Numbered from the stretch's first letter, positions 27,751 to 37,514 are shown. The stretch is 52,649 nt of DNA from Bryobacterales bacterium (GCA_020852175.1 JADZBH010000026.1:1-52649); one strand, 5' to 3'. The notes: generated by a model from the sequence alone, not told the origin. Program-made: numbers and translations.

Positions 27751-28769
27751 GCCACGAAGCGCCTTGGCCTGTTCTCGATCATGACCTCGAATTCTTCCGC
27801 CAGGAACTCGACTCATTTCTCCCTGCCCGGCTGTTTGACGCGCACAACCATCTTTATCGCAACGCCGATTTCACCGCGGCCGTGCCGCCGCTGGCGGCAT
27901 CGGGACCGGCGGTCGTTGACTGGCCGCTGGTTCTGGAAAGGATGCGCGAGATCCTCCCCGGCCGCCGCTTCGCCGCACTGAGCTTTCCCTATCCCGCGGT
28001 CGGGCTGGACACCGCGGCGGCCAATGAGTTCCTGGCCGCCGAGTGCCGCCAACATCCCGCGACGCTCGGACAGATGGTGGTGACGCCAGCCATGGATCCG
28101 GAGTTTGTCCGCGAAACCGTGCGCCGCCACCGGTTCGTGGGATTGAAATGCTACCACCTGTTCTCGCCGCGCACGCCGACGTGGGACTCGGCCGTGGAAG
28201 AGTACATGCCCGAGGCGCAAGTGAAGGTGGCGCACGAAGAGGGTCTTTCCATCACGCTCCACATGGTGCGTGCGCGGGCGCTTTCGGATCCGGTGAACCA
28301 GCACAGCATCCGGCGGCTGGCGGAGAAGTACCCCAACGCCCGTTGGATTCTTGCGCACGCGGCGCGCGGGTTCAACGTCCATCACACCATCGGGGGCATC
28401 GCTTCCTTGCGCGGATTGAAAAATATCTGGTTCGACACAAGCGCCGTGACCGAGGCAGGCGCCTTCGAGGCGATCGTGCGCGAGTTTGGCGCCTCTCGCA
28501 TCCTTTATGGCGCTGACTTCCCCGTGACGCACATGCGTGGACGCTGCGTGGCGCTGGGCGATTCCTTCATTTGGCTGACACCGGAAAACCTGCGTCTGAA
28601 CGCCGCCTATTCCAACATACGCCCGGTGCTGGTCATGCTGGAATCGCTGCGCGCGCACAAGCAGGCGGCCTGGAATTTGAATCTCTCCGACGGAGATCTG
28701 GAGAAAATGTTCTGGGACAACGCGGCCGAATTGTACGGCTACCGGGAGAACGCCCATGCCGCCCAGTAA
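27747..28769 (+). CDS. Amidohydrolase-family (amidohydrolase 2) metal-dependent hydrolase
   Basis: 340 residues, TIM-barrel amidohydrolase of the PF04909 type (hydrolases and decarboxylases such as uronate isomerase relatives). FDAHNHLY near residues 31-38 is the HxH metal motif, VGLKCYHLF follows strand 4, ITLHMVRA and WILAHAARGF give further His ligands, and RILYGADFPVTH has the late catalytic Asp. Could hydrolyse a lactone or amide, or decarboxylate or isomerise a sugar acid. Start ATG 27747 overlaps the previous stop by four bases, and its end overlaps the next start by 14 bases, so three genes are translationally coupled. Confidence 0.82.
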   Translation: MSHEAPWPVLDHDLEFFRQELDSFLPARLFDAHNHLYRNADFTAAVPPLAASGPAVVDWPLVLERMREILPGRRFAALSFPYPAVGLDTAAANEFLAAECRQHPATLGQMVVTPAMDPEFVRETVRRHRFVGLKCYHLFSPRTPTWDSAVEEYMPEAQVKVAHEEGLSITLHMVRARALSDPVNQHSIRRLAEKYPNARWILAHAARGFNVHHTIGGIASLRGLKNIWFDTSAVTEAGAFEAIVREFGASRILYGADFPVTHMRGRCVALGDSFIWLTPENLRLNAAYSNIRPVLVMLESLRAHKQAAWNLNLSDGDLEKMFWDNAAELYGYRENAHAAQ

Positions 28770-30060
28770 GACTCCGCGCAGCCTGGAACACAGCAACGCA
28801 CTGCGCGAGCGGGCGCGACGTGTCGTGCCAGGACTGGCGCAAACCTTCAGCAAAGGGCCGCTCAGCTTTGTCGGCGGCGTGGCGCCGTCGTTCGTATCGC
28901 ACGCCTCGGGCGCACACGTGTGGGATGTCGACGGCAACCGCTACATCGACTACATCCTCGGACTCGGTCCGGTCATTCTCGGCCACGCGCACGAGGCCGT
29001 GAACCAGGCCGTGGCCGCGCAACTTGCCCGCGGCACGGCGTTCAGCCTGTCGCATCCGGGCGAGGTGCAGCTCTCCGAACTGCTGTGCGAATTGATTCCC
29101 TGTGCCGAAATGGTGCGCTTCGGCAAGAACGGTTCCGACGCAACGTCTGGCGCCATCCGCCTGGCGCGCGCCTGCACGGGCCGCGACAAGGTGGCGCGCT
29201 GCGGCTATCACGGCTGGCAGGACTGGTACATCGGTTCGACCAGCCGTCACAAGGGCGTTCCGGAGGCGGTTCGCGCGTTGACGCTGAGCTTCCCGTACAA
29301 CGGCCTCGACGCGCTCGACGCGCTGTTTCGCGCCCACCGGGGCGAGATCGCCTGTGTGATTCTGGAGCCGGTTACATTCGATGAGCCCGCCGCCGGATAC
29401 CTGGCCGGGGTGCGCGATTTGTGCCATCGCGAAGGCGCGCTGCTGGTGTTCGACGAGGTGATCACGGGCTTCCGTTTGCATCTGGGTGGCGCGCAGTCCT
29501 ACTTCGGCGTGACGCCCGATCTGGCTTGCTTCGGCAAGGCGATGGCGAATGGCTTCCCGCTGTCGGCCATTGCCGGACGGGCGGACTATATGAGGCAGTT
29601 CGAGGAGGTCTTCTTCTCGTTCACCTTCGGAGGCGAGGCGGCCAGCATCGCGGCAGCTCTGGCCACCATCGGAACGATGCGGAGCGAGCCCGTGGTCGAG
29701 GCTCTTTGGAGTAATGGCGCGGCCCTGCGGGAGGGCGCCAACGCGATCATCGAGGAGTCTGGATTGCGGGAGCATTTCACCTGGGCCGGCCTGGCGCCAT
29801 GGACGACCTTGCGTTGCCTGGGCCCGGCGGCCGCACGCTCGCTCGAATGGCGGTCGCTCTTTCAACAGGAGTGCCTGGAGCAGGGCATTCTCACGCATGG
29901 CAATCACATGCTGAGCTTCGCGCATGGCCCGGAAATCGTGGCCGCGACGCTGGACGCCTATCGCGCCGTGTTCCCGGTGATGGCCGAAGCGGCGGCCGGT
30001 GGAGGCCCCGAACGGTTTCTGCGTGGCGCGCCGATGCAGGCCGTCATGCGGCAGTCCTGA
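28756..30060 (+). CDS. Class III aminotransferase (glutamate-1-semialdehyde aminomutase-like), copy 2
   Basis: 434 residues. Same family as the gene two positions upstream, but clearly diverged: VWDVDGNRYIDYILGLGPVILGHAH, RFGKNGSDATSGAIRLARAC for phosphate binding, LLVFDEVITGFRLHLGGAQ with the pyridine-contacting Asp, and LACFGKAMANGFPLSAIAGR with the PLP lysine. The GKNGSDA form is found in sugar/CMP-linked and GSA-like class III enzymes. Two such enzymes flanking an amidohydrolase imply successive or stereospecific amino-group transfers. Last gene of the operon, converging with iclR 34 bases away. Confidence 0.85.
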   Translation: MPPSKTPRSLEHSNALRERARRVVPGLAQTFSKGPLSFVGGVAPSFVSHASGAHVWDVDGNRYIDYILGLGPVILGHAHEAVNQAVAAQLARGTAFSLSHPGEVQLSELLCELIPCAEMVRFGKNGSDATSGAIRLARACTGRDKVARCGYHGWQDWYIGSTSRHKGVPEAVRALTLSFPYNGLDALDALFRAHRGEIACVILEPVTFDEPAAGYLAGVRDLCHREGALLVFDEVITGFRLHLGGAQSYFGVTPDLACFGKAMANGFPLSAIAGRADYMRQFEEVFFSFTFGGEAASIAAALATIGTMRSEPVVEALWSNGAALREGANAIIEESGLREHFTWAGLAPWTTLRCLGPAAARSLEWRSLFQQECLEQGILTHGNHMLSFAHGPEIVAATLDAYRAVFPVMAEAAAGGGPERFLRGAPMQAVMRQS

Positions 30061-30094
30061 GACGCGATCAGCCGGCTGAACGCGCCGCGTCCCG

Positions 30095-30883
30095 TCAGCC
30101 CAGGCCCGTTTGCTGCCCGCCTACGGCCTGCGAAATCTTTTGCGCCGTGTCCTGCAGCATCTGGCTCAGCGAATCGATGTTGTCCCGGTTTACCTGAACC
30201 GTCGAGCCGGCCACGCTGATGGCGGCCATGACGCTGCCTTCGTGATCGAGGATGGGCACGCCGATGCAGCGCAGGCCGATCTCGTCCTCCTCGTCGTCCA
30301 GACAGTAGCCGCGCCTGGCGTACAGCGCCAGGTCCTGGATCAGTTTGCGCGCCGTGGCGATCGTGTTTTCGTTGTGGCGGGGCATGCCGTGCGACTTGAT
30401 GATCTCTTGCACATCTTCCTCGCTCAACTGGCACAACAGCGCCTTGCCAAGGCTGGTGCAATGCACGTCCATGCGCTTGCCAATCCAGGTGGCCAGCCGG
30501 AAGATGCCCATCGGTTCGAACTTGGAAACGAGCACGGCTTCGCCCTTTTCCAGAATCGCCATGTGGGTGGTCAGGCCCGTGGTCTGAGCCAGCGATCGCA
30601 GATGCGGCGCGGCCTGCTCGCGCAGCGTGAGTCCGATCAACGTCATATTGGCCAGGCTGAACAGGCGCGTGGCGAACATATAGCGCCCCGTGCGCGCGTT
30701 GCGGTGGATGTAGCCGCGGCGCTCAAAGGTCACCAGCAGGCAATGCACGGAGCTTTTGGCGAATCCCGTGCGCGCCACGATCTCGGGCAACCCGAGTCCG
30801 GTGCGCGATTCCGCCAGTTCCTCCAGCACCGTCAGGGCCTTGTCCAACGCCGGAACCGGGAGTGTCTTCTTCGCTCGTGTCAT
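30095..30883 (-). CDS. IclR-family transcriptional regulator
   Basis: 262 residues. N-terminal winged helix: ALDKALTVLEELAESRTGLGLPEI, then recognition helix AKSSVHCLLVTFERRGYIHRN. The C-terminal effector domain (PF01614 type) has LRSLAQTTGLTTHMAILEKGEAV, HCTSLGKALLCQL, RRGYCLDDEEDEIGLRCIGVPILD and MAAISVAG. Members such as KdgR and AllR sense small catabolic acids. ATG 30883 is chosen since IclR homology begins there; a ten-codon extension is possible. It sits at the centre of the island and diverges from the receptor operon. The best candidate to bind the five GTYCAG-N4-CTGRAC dyads, including site 3 upstream of its own gene. Confidence 0.92.
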   Translation of the reverse strand: MTRAKKTLPVPALDKALTVLEELAESRTGLGLPEIVARTGFAKSSVHCLLVTFERRGYIHRNARTGRYMFATRLFSLANMTLIGLTLREQAAPHLRSLAQTTGLTTHMAILEKGEAVLVSKFEPMGIFRLATWIGKRMDVHCTSLGKALLCQLSEEDVQEIIKSHGMPRHNENTIATARKLIQDLALYARRGYCLDDEEDEIGLRCIGVPILDHEGSVMAAISVAGSTVQVNRDNIDSLSQMLQDTAQKISQAVGGQQTGLG

Positions 30884-30886
30884 GAA

Positions 30887-30913
30887 GTGTGTGGGTGGTG
30901 CGTGCGCACACAC
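30887..30913. promoter_or_regulatory. Inverted repeat in the iclR leader
   Basis: GTGTGTG (30887-30893) and CACACAC (30907-30913) form a perfect 7-bp inverted repeat with a 13-base spacer ending four bases before the iclR start codon. It could be a leader hairpin covering the ribosome-binding region or a second autoregulatory operator. Confidence 0.4.
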
Positions 30914-30989
30914 CGCGTATGTTCAGCATAATCCGACGAAGGACACGGAGCTTTCGTTACGCCAGCGCCGGCTTCGACGAATTCCATGC

Positions 30990-31005
30990 GTCCAGCAGGC
31001 TGGAC
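30990..31005. promoter_or_regulatory. Predicted IclR-island operator, site 3 (perfect)
   Basis: GTCCAG-CAGG-CTGGAC, 12 of 12 matches to GTYCAG-N4-CTGRAC and fully self-complementary in both arms. It lies within the 273-base iclR / TonB-receptor divergent gap. A weaker relative with three-base spacing, GCCAG-GAT-CTGGA, follows at 31025-31037. Confidence 0.65.
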
Positions 31006-31156
31006 TGGCGCCGCGATTCACCACGCCAGGATCTGGAGTTTCTGTCCGATGTGGGGCAAACTCACAGTACTTCGGTAGAACAGGGATACTCTTCGTTCTC
31101 GCGTTCCAAAGAGGGTCTATCGGAACCAATATTGCCGACGGCAAGGAGTTCACAAG

Positions 31157-34100
31157 ATGAGAAGTCTCCAGCAAATGAAATTGAGAACTGGACGCCCGCC
31201 CGCTCCAACGGCCAGCGTCCTGGCGGCGGCCACACGTTTGCTAATCCTGCTCGTGGCGTTTTGTACCTGGGCGTTCCCGCAGGCCACCGAAGGCACGATC
31301 CTGGGAACGGTTTCCGATGCGACGGGTGCGGTCATCGCCAGCGCGCCCGTGAAGGTAACCAGCGTGGGAACCGGCGTGGTGCGTTCGGTGGAGTCCAACG
31401 GAGCGGGCGAGTATCTGGTCACCAACCTTCCGCTGGGCTCCTACACGGTGAGCGCGGAAGTGCCCGGCTTCAAACGCGCCGTGCAACCTCCGGTGACGAT
31501 CACGGTGAAGGCCCGCATCCGCGTGGACTTCCAGTTGCAGGTGGGCGAAGCAACACAAACGGTCGAGGTGAGTGGCGCGACGCCGCTGGTGAAGACGGAC
31601 ACGGCCGAGGTGGGCGGCGTGGTCAGCCGCGCGTTGTTGCAGGAGATTCCGATCTTCGGGCGCAACTTCATGTCGCTGGCCGCTCTTGTACCCGGCACCA
31701 CGTCGGGCGGCGCCTCGGCGCGGCAGCGCGACTTCTCCGGTTCGGCCATCACCATTGGCGGCGCGGCGGCCGAGGCGAACAACTTCATCGTCGATGGCAT
31801 CTCGAACAACATGGAGTTTTCCGGCGCCATGGGCGTCACGCCCGCCATCGACTCCATCCAGGAGTTCGCCGTGCAAACCAGCCAGTATTCGGCCGAATTC
31901 GGCCGTTCCGGCGGCGGCGTGGTGAACGTGGCCATCCGCTCCGGCACGAACGAACTTCACGGCTTCGCCTACGATTACCTGCGCAACGACAAGCTGGATG
32001 CGCGCGCTTACGACTTCACGGGCACGAATCCCCGCCGCCAGCCGCTGCGCCGGAACCAGTTCGGCGCCGGCGCCGGCCTGCCGGTTATCAAGAACAAGCT
32101 GTTTCTCTTTGGAAATTACGAAGGCACGCGCTTTCCAAGTTCGGCGAACACCTTCCAGATCGTCCCCCCGGCGCTGGAAAAGCAAGGGAACTTCTCCGCA
32201 AGCGGCTTCACCATCGCCGACCCGGCCACGGCTACTTCCACCGGCGGCACGGGCAACCTGGGCACGCGCACGCCGTTCCCCAACAACATAATTCCCACTT
32301 CCCGTTTTGACGCGATCGGCCTGGCGATGCTGAAGTACTGGCCCGATCCGAATTACGTCGATCCCAACCCGAACGTCCGCAATAACTACTTCATCGCGCA
32401 GGACAACAACCAGTCACTCGACACGTTCAACGTGAAATCCGACGCAACACTCACGGCGAAGGACGCCATCAGCGGACGCATCTCGCAGCAGCGGGGCGGC
32501 CGGCGCAACGGCAGCTGGATGGCCGATTCCCGGCTGGGTGGCAAAGCGGCGCTCGATTCGACGAACACGGGGCTTACCTATACGCGCCTGATCTCGCCCA
32601 CCAAGGTGAATGAGACGCGTCTCGGCTACAACTATCTCCGCTTCGGCAATGAGATGCTGAACAACGAGCCGATCCTTGGCGCGATGAATATTCCGGGTTT
32701 CAACGTGCTGCCTTTCGCCGACGGCTTCCCCGGCCTGAGCATCCGCAACTACACGGCCGCCGCGATGGCGCGCCCCATCGCCAGCGTCCCCAACCCGTTC
32801 TTCCTGGTGGAGCACTCCTGGCAGCTCATGGATAACTTCAGCTTCCAGTTTGGGCGCCACGCCATCAAGATGGGCGGGGAATACGGCACGGTGAACGCGA
32901 ACCGCTTCCAGGGACGCAACGGCGGCGGCAACATCACCTTCGACGGCACCTACACGACGCCTAACGTGGGCCAGGCGTTGGAAACCTTGCGCAATGGCGT
33001 GCCTGACACGCTGCTCGGCCTGGCGCGCAACTTCTCCACGCAGTACGCCTTCGATGCCGTCCGCATTCGTTCCAAGCGCGTCAGCGGCTTCATTCAGGAT
33101 GACTGGCACGTGCGCCCGAACTTCACGCTGAACGCCGGGCTTCGCTGGGATTTCTTTGGCCGTTACCGAGAGGAGCAGGATCGTTTCGCGAACTTCGATC
33201 TAAGAACCGGCATCCGCGTGGTGCCCGACACGGCGCGGCCCATCGTGCGCAACGTCCTGGGACTCGCCAATGGCGATCTGCCGGCTGGCTGGCGCTATGG
33301 CTCCATCGACGAGGTGATCCCGCGCAACAACTATAAGAACTTCGCCCCGCGTCTTGGATTCGCCTACAACCCGAAAAGCAAGCTGGTGTTTCGCGGCGGC
33401 ATGGGCATGTTCTACGGCGTCACGGTCTCGAACAACTTCAACAACTCCGGAACCGAGGGCAACCCCTTCTTCTTCGATCTCAGCCTGGGCTCGGAGTTGA
33501 CCACGCCCATCATCGCCCGTAACGGCTTCCCCACCGGCGGCATCGTAGGCCCGCTGACAGCGCGCACCTTCGGCGCCTACTATGGCCCGCTCGACCGCGA
33601 CGACCCCTATACGGTCAAGTGGAACTTCAACGTGCAGTACAACATCTTCACGAAGACCGCGGTGGAAATCGGCTACTCCGGCCAGAACGCGCGCAAGTTC
33701 GCCACGCTGGTTCCGGGCAACACGCCGCAGCCCGGCGTGGGCGCCGTGCAGGACCGGCGGCCCTACCCGAATGCCGGCTTCTACTGGCAGTTCGTGCCGG
33801 TGAACGACAGCAACTATAACGGCCTCGAGGTGACGTTGAAGCAGCAGGAGTTCAAGGGGCTCTCGCTGCAGTTGGCCTACACCTTCTCGAAGGCTCTCGG
33901 TTACAACCAGGGCACCGACCAGACGCTGAACGATCCTTACAATCTGAAGTACGATTGGGGCCCGCTCACCTACGATTACCGGCACCGCTGGGTGACGGCT
34001 TTCACCTACAAGCTGCCCATGGCGGCTGGCTGGAGCAAGGGGTTGAAGATGGCCCTGGGCCATTGGGACATCTCGAACCTGGTCACGCTCCAGGGCGGAG

Positions 34101-34501
34101 CGCCGTTCACAGTGGGCGTCAGCGGCCCTACGCTGAACAACGGGGCCGGCTCGAACCGCGCCAACATTCTGCGCGATGCCAGGCTGTCGTCGGGCGAGCG
34201 GGGGATGAACCGGTGGTTCGACACGACGGCCTTCTCGGCGCCGCCCAACTATGTCTGGGGTGCGCAGGGCAAGGGCATGTTGCGCGCGCCCGGCCTGTTC
34301 CAATGGGACTTCGCCGTGCAGAAGAAGTTCCCGGTCAGCGAGACGATGCGCTTTGCCCTTCGCATGGAGGCGCAAAACCTGTTCAACACCGTGAACCTCG
34401 GCGGACCCGCCGCCACGTTGAACTCGCCGAACTTCGGCGTCATCCGCGGATTGAATGGAGTGCCGCGCAACATCCAACTCGCGGGACGGTTCGAGTTCTA
34501 A
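31157..34501 (+). CDS. Oar-like TonB-dependent receptor
   Basis: 1114 residues, the usual size of the large acidobacterial Oar/TonB receptors. A signal segment (LLILLVAFCTWAFPQA) is followed by a carboxypeptidase-regulatory-like domain (GTILGTVSDATGAVIASAPVKV ... YLVTNLPLGSYTV, about residues 46-130), a plug domain (VDGISNN ... FGRSGGGVVNVAIRSGTNELHG), and a 22-strand-type barrel with many aromatic turns ending in NIQLAGRFEF. It should import a large substrate, probably an oligosaccharide or glycoconjugate, with TonB/ExbBD encoded elsewhere. AAGGAG lies eight bases before the ATG. Two propeller-protein genes follow at once, like a SusC-type locus without a SusD. Confidence 0.9.
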   Translation: MRSLQQMKLRTGRPPAPTASVLAAATRLLILLVAFCTWAFPQATEGTILGTVSDATGAVIASAPVKVTSVGTGVVRSVESNGAGEYLVTNLPLGSYTVSAEVPGFKRAVQPPVTITVKARIRVDFQLQVGEATQTVEVSGATPLVKTDTAEVGGVVSRALLQEIPIFGRNFMSLAALVPGTTSGGASARQRDFSGSAITIGGAAAEANNFIVDGISNNMEFSGAMGVTPAIDSIQEFAVQTSQYSAEFGRSGGGVVNVAIRSGTNELHGFAYDYLRNDKLDARAYDFTGTNPRRQPLRRNQFGAGAGLPVIKNKLFLFGNYEGTRFPSSANTFQIVPPALEKQGNFSASGFTIADPATATSTGGTGNLGTRTPFPNNIIPTSRFDAIGLAMLKYWPDPNYVDPNPNVRNNYFIAQDNNQSLDTFNVKSDATLTAKDAISGRISQQRGGRRNGSWMADSRLGGKAALDSTNTGLTYTRLISPTKVNETRLGYNYLRFGNEMLNNEPILGAMNIPGFNVLPFADGFPGLSIRNYTAAAMARPIASVPNPFFLVEHSWQLMDNFSFQFGRHAIKMGGEYGTVNANRFQGRNGGGNITFDGTYTTPNVGQALETLRNGVPDTLLGLARNFSTQYAFDAVRIRSKRVSGFIQDDWHVRPNFTLNAGLRWDFFGRYREEQDRFANFDLRTGIRVVPDTARPIVRNVLGLANGDLPAGWRYGSIDEVIPRNNYKNFAPRLGFAYNPKSKLVFRGGMGMFYGVTVSNNFNNSGTEGNPFFFDLSLGSELTTPIIARNGFPTGGIVGPLTARTFGAYYGPLDRDDPYTVKWNFNVQYNIFTKTAVEIGYSGQNARKFATLVPGNTPQPGVGAVQDRRPYPNAGFYWQFVPVNDSNYNGLEVTLKQQEFKGLSLQLAYTFSKALGYNQGTDQTLNDPYNLKYDWGPLTYDYRHRWVTAFTYKLPMAAGWSKGLKMALGHWDISNLVTLQGGAPFTVGVSGPTLNNGAGSNRANILRDARLSSGERGMNRWFDTTAFSAPPNYVWGAQGKGMLRAPGLFQWDFAVQKKFPVSETMRFALRMEAQNLFNTVNLGGPAATLNSPNFGVIRGLNGVPRNIQLAGRFEF

Positions 34502-34502
34502 A

Positions 34503-35981
34503 ATGAACCGCGACACCCGGCGCAGCTTGATGCGCCACTCGGCCGCTCTCCTGGGCGCCGGTCTGCTAGGACGCACCGCGTCTCTGGCGGCCGGCGCCAC
34601 GCCGGATCCGGCCACGCCCTTGCGGATTGGCAACGATCTGCAATTGTTCGTCGATGACTACTTCATCCAGTCACTCGACGGCGTCCAACTCACCTTGCAG
34701 CAGCCGCAGCCGGCGGGCACGGCCATCGCCTTCGACCAGCCGTGGGAAGGAAACGTCAGCAGCTATGTGACGGTGCTGCACGGCGGCGGCAAGTTCCGCA
34801 TGTACTACCGCGGCGTGAACCTCCCGGAATACAGCAACGCCTCCGCTCTGAAGCCGGGCGAGGTGTTGCTGCCGAAGAACGAAGAGGTCACCTGCTACGC
34901 CGAATCCAACGACGGCGTCCGATGGGAAAAACCCAAGCTGGGCATAGTCGATTTCAAGGGATCGAAGGCCAACAACATCATTCACAATGGCGTGGCACGC
35001 CACAACTTCGCGCCATTTCTGGATACGAATCCGGCGGCCGCGCCGGCCAATAAATATAAGGCTCTGGGAGGCACGCGCGGCCTGCTTCCCTTCCACTCGG
35101 CCGACGGCATTCACTGGGAGCAGACGGCGCCTCGGCCCGTCATCACCGATGGCGCCTTCGACTCCTTGAACATTCCTTTTTACGACGAGCGCCGCAAACG
35201 CTACGTCGCCATCTATCGCGACTTCCGCCAGGGAGTGCGCACGGTGAAGTACGCCGAGTCGCAGGATTTCCTGACGTGGTCTCCGGGCGTGTGGGCCGAC
35301 TATGGCGATACGCCGCCCGAGCAACTTTATACAAACGCGACGACGCCGTATTTCCGTGCGCCGCAAATTTACCTCGCCTTCCCGAAGCGATTCGTTCCCT
35401 GGCTGGAGCCCATTGGCGACGTGCCGGGCAAGGGAGTCTCCGAATCGGTCTTCATGACCAGCCGCGACGGCGTGCACTGGGACCGCCGGTTCATGGAAGC
35501 CTTCGTGCGCCCGGGCCGCGATCCGCGCAACTGGGTTCACCGCAACAACCTCATGGCCTGCGGCGTGCATCCAACGGCTCCCGGCGAAATGTCGTTGTAC
35601 ATCCAGCGCCACTACAACTGGCCCAGCGCGCACGTGGAACGGCTCGCCATGCGGCTGGATGGCTTCGTGAGCGCGCACGCCAACTATCGTGGCGGGTTGC
35701 TGACGACGAAGCCGTTCCTCCTCGATGGCACCTACATGGTGCTCAACTTCGCCACCTCGGCGGCGGGGGGCATTCGCTACGAGGTCATCGACGAACACGG
35801 CTATCCGCTGCCCGGCCTGGGCGTGGAGCAGACCCGCCCGCTGTACGGAGACTTCACCGATCGGAAAGTAGAGATCCAACCGGCCAAACGGAACGAGCGT
35901 TCTACTCTGGCCTCGCGGCCCGTGCGCGTTCGCTTCCACATGCGCGACGCGGACCTGTTCTCGGTTAAGTTTGAAAACTAG
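34503..35981 (+). CDS. Exported glycosidase-like beta-propeller protein, paralog A
   Basis: 492 residues. An RR-containing export signal (TRRSLMRHSAALLGAGLLG, Tat-like) is followed by a domain resembling the GH32/GH43 five-bladed propeller: LFVDDYFI, FRMYYRGV, then repeated S-x-D-G-x-x-W blades (ESNDGVRWEKPKLGIVDFKGSKANN in part, SADGIHWEQ, TSRDGVHWDRRFMEAF). The C-terminus is a separate beta-sandwich (AGGIRYEVIDEHGYPLPG ... VRVRFHMRDADLFSV) shared by all five paralogs here. Function is not established; a glycoside hydrolase or lyase acting on the receptor's substrate is inferred. Two bases after the receptor gene. Confidence 0.72.
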   Translation: MNRDTRRSLMRHSAALLGAGLLGRTASLAAGATPDPATPLRIGNDLQLFVDDYFIQSLDGVQLTLQQPQPAGTAIAFDQPWEGNVSSYVTVLHGGGKFRMYYRGVNLPEYSNASALKPGEVLLPKNEEVTCYAESNDGVRWEKPKLGIVDFKGSKANNIIHNGVARHNFAPFLDTNPAAAPANKYKALGGTRGLLPFHSADGIHWEQTAPRPVITDGAFDSLNIPFYDERRKRYVAIYRDFRQGVRTVKYAESQDFLTWSPGVWADYGDTPPEQLYTNATTPYFRAPQIYLAFPKRFVPWLEPIGDVPGKGVSESVFMTSRDGVHWDRRFMEAFVRPGRDPRNWVHRNNLMACGVHPTAPGEMSLYIQRHYNWPSAHVERLAMRLDGFVSAHANYRGGLLTTKPFLLDGTYMVLNFATSAAGGIRYEVIDEHGYPLPGLGVEQTRPLYGDFTDRKVEIQPAKRNERSTLASRPVRVRFHMRDADLFSVKFEN

Positions 35982-36034
35982 AGTGGATGCGGACAGGCGC
36001 CAGTCTGCCATCTTCCCGGAAGGAACAAACGATC

Positions 36035-37501
36035 ATGAGCCTCACCAGAAGAGCCTTCGGCACTCATGCGGGCGTAGCAGCGCTGGCCGCGGCGGTTCCG
36101 CTGCCCGCGGAGTCCGCCATCCACATCGGCGGACGCCGCGAACTGTTCGTCGATCGCGAACTCATCGCCCAAGCGCGAAACGCGCATCTGCAATTGGCCA
36201 CGCCCGTGGACGCGGGGCCGGCCCTTCGTTTCGATAAGCCCTGGGAAGGTCCTTTTTGCGGCTACACAACGATCATTCATGACGGCCCGAACTTCCGCAT
36301 GTACTATCGCGGCGAGCCCGTGGCGGGCAAGGACGGCAACGACAACGAGGTCACCTGCTACGCCGAATCCTCCGATGGCAAGACGTGGCGGCGGCCCGAT
36401 TTGAACCTGTTCGACGTGCGCGGCGGCAAGCCGAACAACGTCGTGCTCGCCGGTCATACGCCGTTCTCGCATAACTTCAGCCCCATGCTGGACACGCGCC
36501 CCGGCGTCCCGGCCGGCGAACGCTTCAAGTCCGTCGCCGGCGTCCAGAAGGCAGGGCTGGTTGCCTTTGTCTCGGCGGACGGCCGGCATTGGAGGAAACT
36601 CCGTGAAGCGCCCGTGCTGCCGCCGCCGAAGTTGTTCGCCCTCGATTCCCAGAACATCGCCTTCTGGTCGGAGTCCGAACGCCAATACGTTCTCTACTTC
36701 CGTACCTGGAAGCAGATCGGTAGCGTGAAGTACCGCTGGGTGTCGCGCGCCACCAGCGCCGACTTCCTGAACTGGTCTCCCGGCGAGGAGATGAGCTACG
36801 GCGATGCTCCGCCCGAGCATCTCTACACAAACCAGACGTCGGCTTACTTCCGCGCGCCGCATCTCTACGCCGGCATCTGCGCCCGCTTCATGCCGGGCCG
36901 GCAGATTGTCAACGCGGAGCAGGCGGTCGGACTGGGCGTGAACCCCGACTACTACAAGGATTGCTCGGACGCCGTGCTGGTGACCTCGCGCGGCGGCACG
37001 CGTTACACGCGGACTTTCATGGAAGCCTTCCTGCGGCCCGGAGTAGGTTTGGAAAACTGGGTGTCTCGCTCCAACTATCCCGCCTTGAATCTCATTCAAA
37101 CCGGGCCGTCGACGATGTCGTTTTTCGTGAACCGGAACTACGGTCAGCCGACGTCGTACCTGCGCCGCTATGAGCTGCGGCTCGATGGCCTTGCGTCCAT
37201 GCGCGCGCCCTATGCGGGCGGAGAGTTCGTCACCAAGCCCTTGGTCTTCGACGGTTCGCGGCTGGAACTGAACTTCTCGACCTCGGCTCCGGGAGGCATC
37301 CGCGTCGAGGTGCAGAACGAGAGCGGCGCACCGCTTCCGGGCTACGCGCTGGAGGATTCCACCGAGCTCATCGGCGATGAAATCGAACGCGTTCATTCCT
37401 GGCGGAACGGCCCGGACGTGGCGGCCCTGCGCGGGAAACCCGTGCGGCTTCGCTTCGTCATGAAGGATGCCGACCTGTTCGCGTTCCGTTTCAAACCGTG
37501 A
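36035..37501 (+). CDS. Exported glycosidase-like beta-propeller protein, paralog B
   Basis: 488 residues, the closest relative of the preceding gene and likely its tandem duplicate: both share LFVD(R/D), PWEG, EVTCYAES, NFxPxLDT, SPG..YGD.PPEHLYTN and FMEAF.RPG. The export signal LTRRAFGTHAGVAALAAAVPLPA is Tat-like. The same C-terminal module ends VRLRFVMKDADLFAFRF. GGAAGGA lies before ATG 36035; a 16-codon extension upstream lacks a signal peptide. Candidate acidic catalytic residues cannot be assigned without a structure. Probably acts with paralog A on the same class of substrate. Confidence 0.72.
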   Translation: MSLTRRAFGTHAGVAALAAAVPLPAESAIHIGGRRELFVDRELIAQARNAHLQLATPVDAGPALRFDKPWEGPFCGYTTIIHDGPNFRMYYRGEPVAGKDGNDNEVTCYAESSDGKTWRRPDLNLFDVRGGKPNNVVLAGHTPFSHNFSPMLDTRPGVPAGERFKSVAGVQKAGLVAFVSADGRHWRKLREAPVLPPPKLFALDSQNIAFWSESERQYVLYFRTWKQIGSVKYRWVSRATSADFLNWSPGEEMSYGDAPPEHLYTNQTSAYFRAPHLYAGICARFMPGRQIVNAEQAVGLGVNPDYYKDCSDAVLVTSRGGTRYTRTFMEAFLRPGVGLENWVSRSNYPALNLIQTGPSTMSFFVNRNYGQPTSYLRRYELRLDGLASMRAPYAGGEFVTKPLVFDGSRLELNFSTSAPGGIRVEVQNESGAPLPGYALEDSTELIGDEIERVHSWRNGPDVAALRGKPVRLRFVMKDADLFAFRFKP

Positions 37502-37514
37502 ACGCGGAGAACGC

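Noticed and set aside
30902..30909. Perfect 8-bp palindrome GTGCGCAC in the iclR leader as a separate operator
   Set aside because: Short and common in GC-rich DNA, and nested in the larger GTGTGTG/CACACAC repeat; not counted independently.
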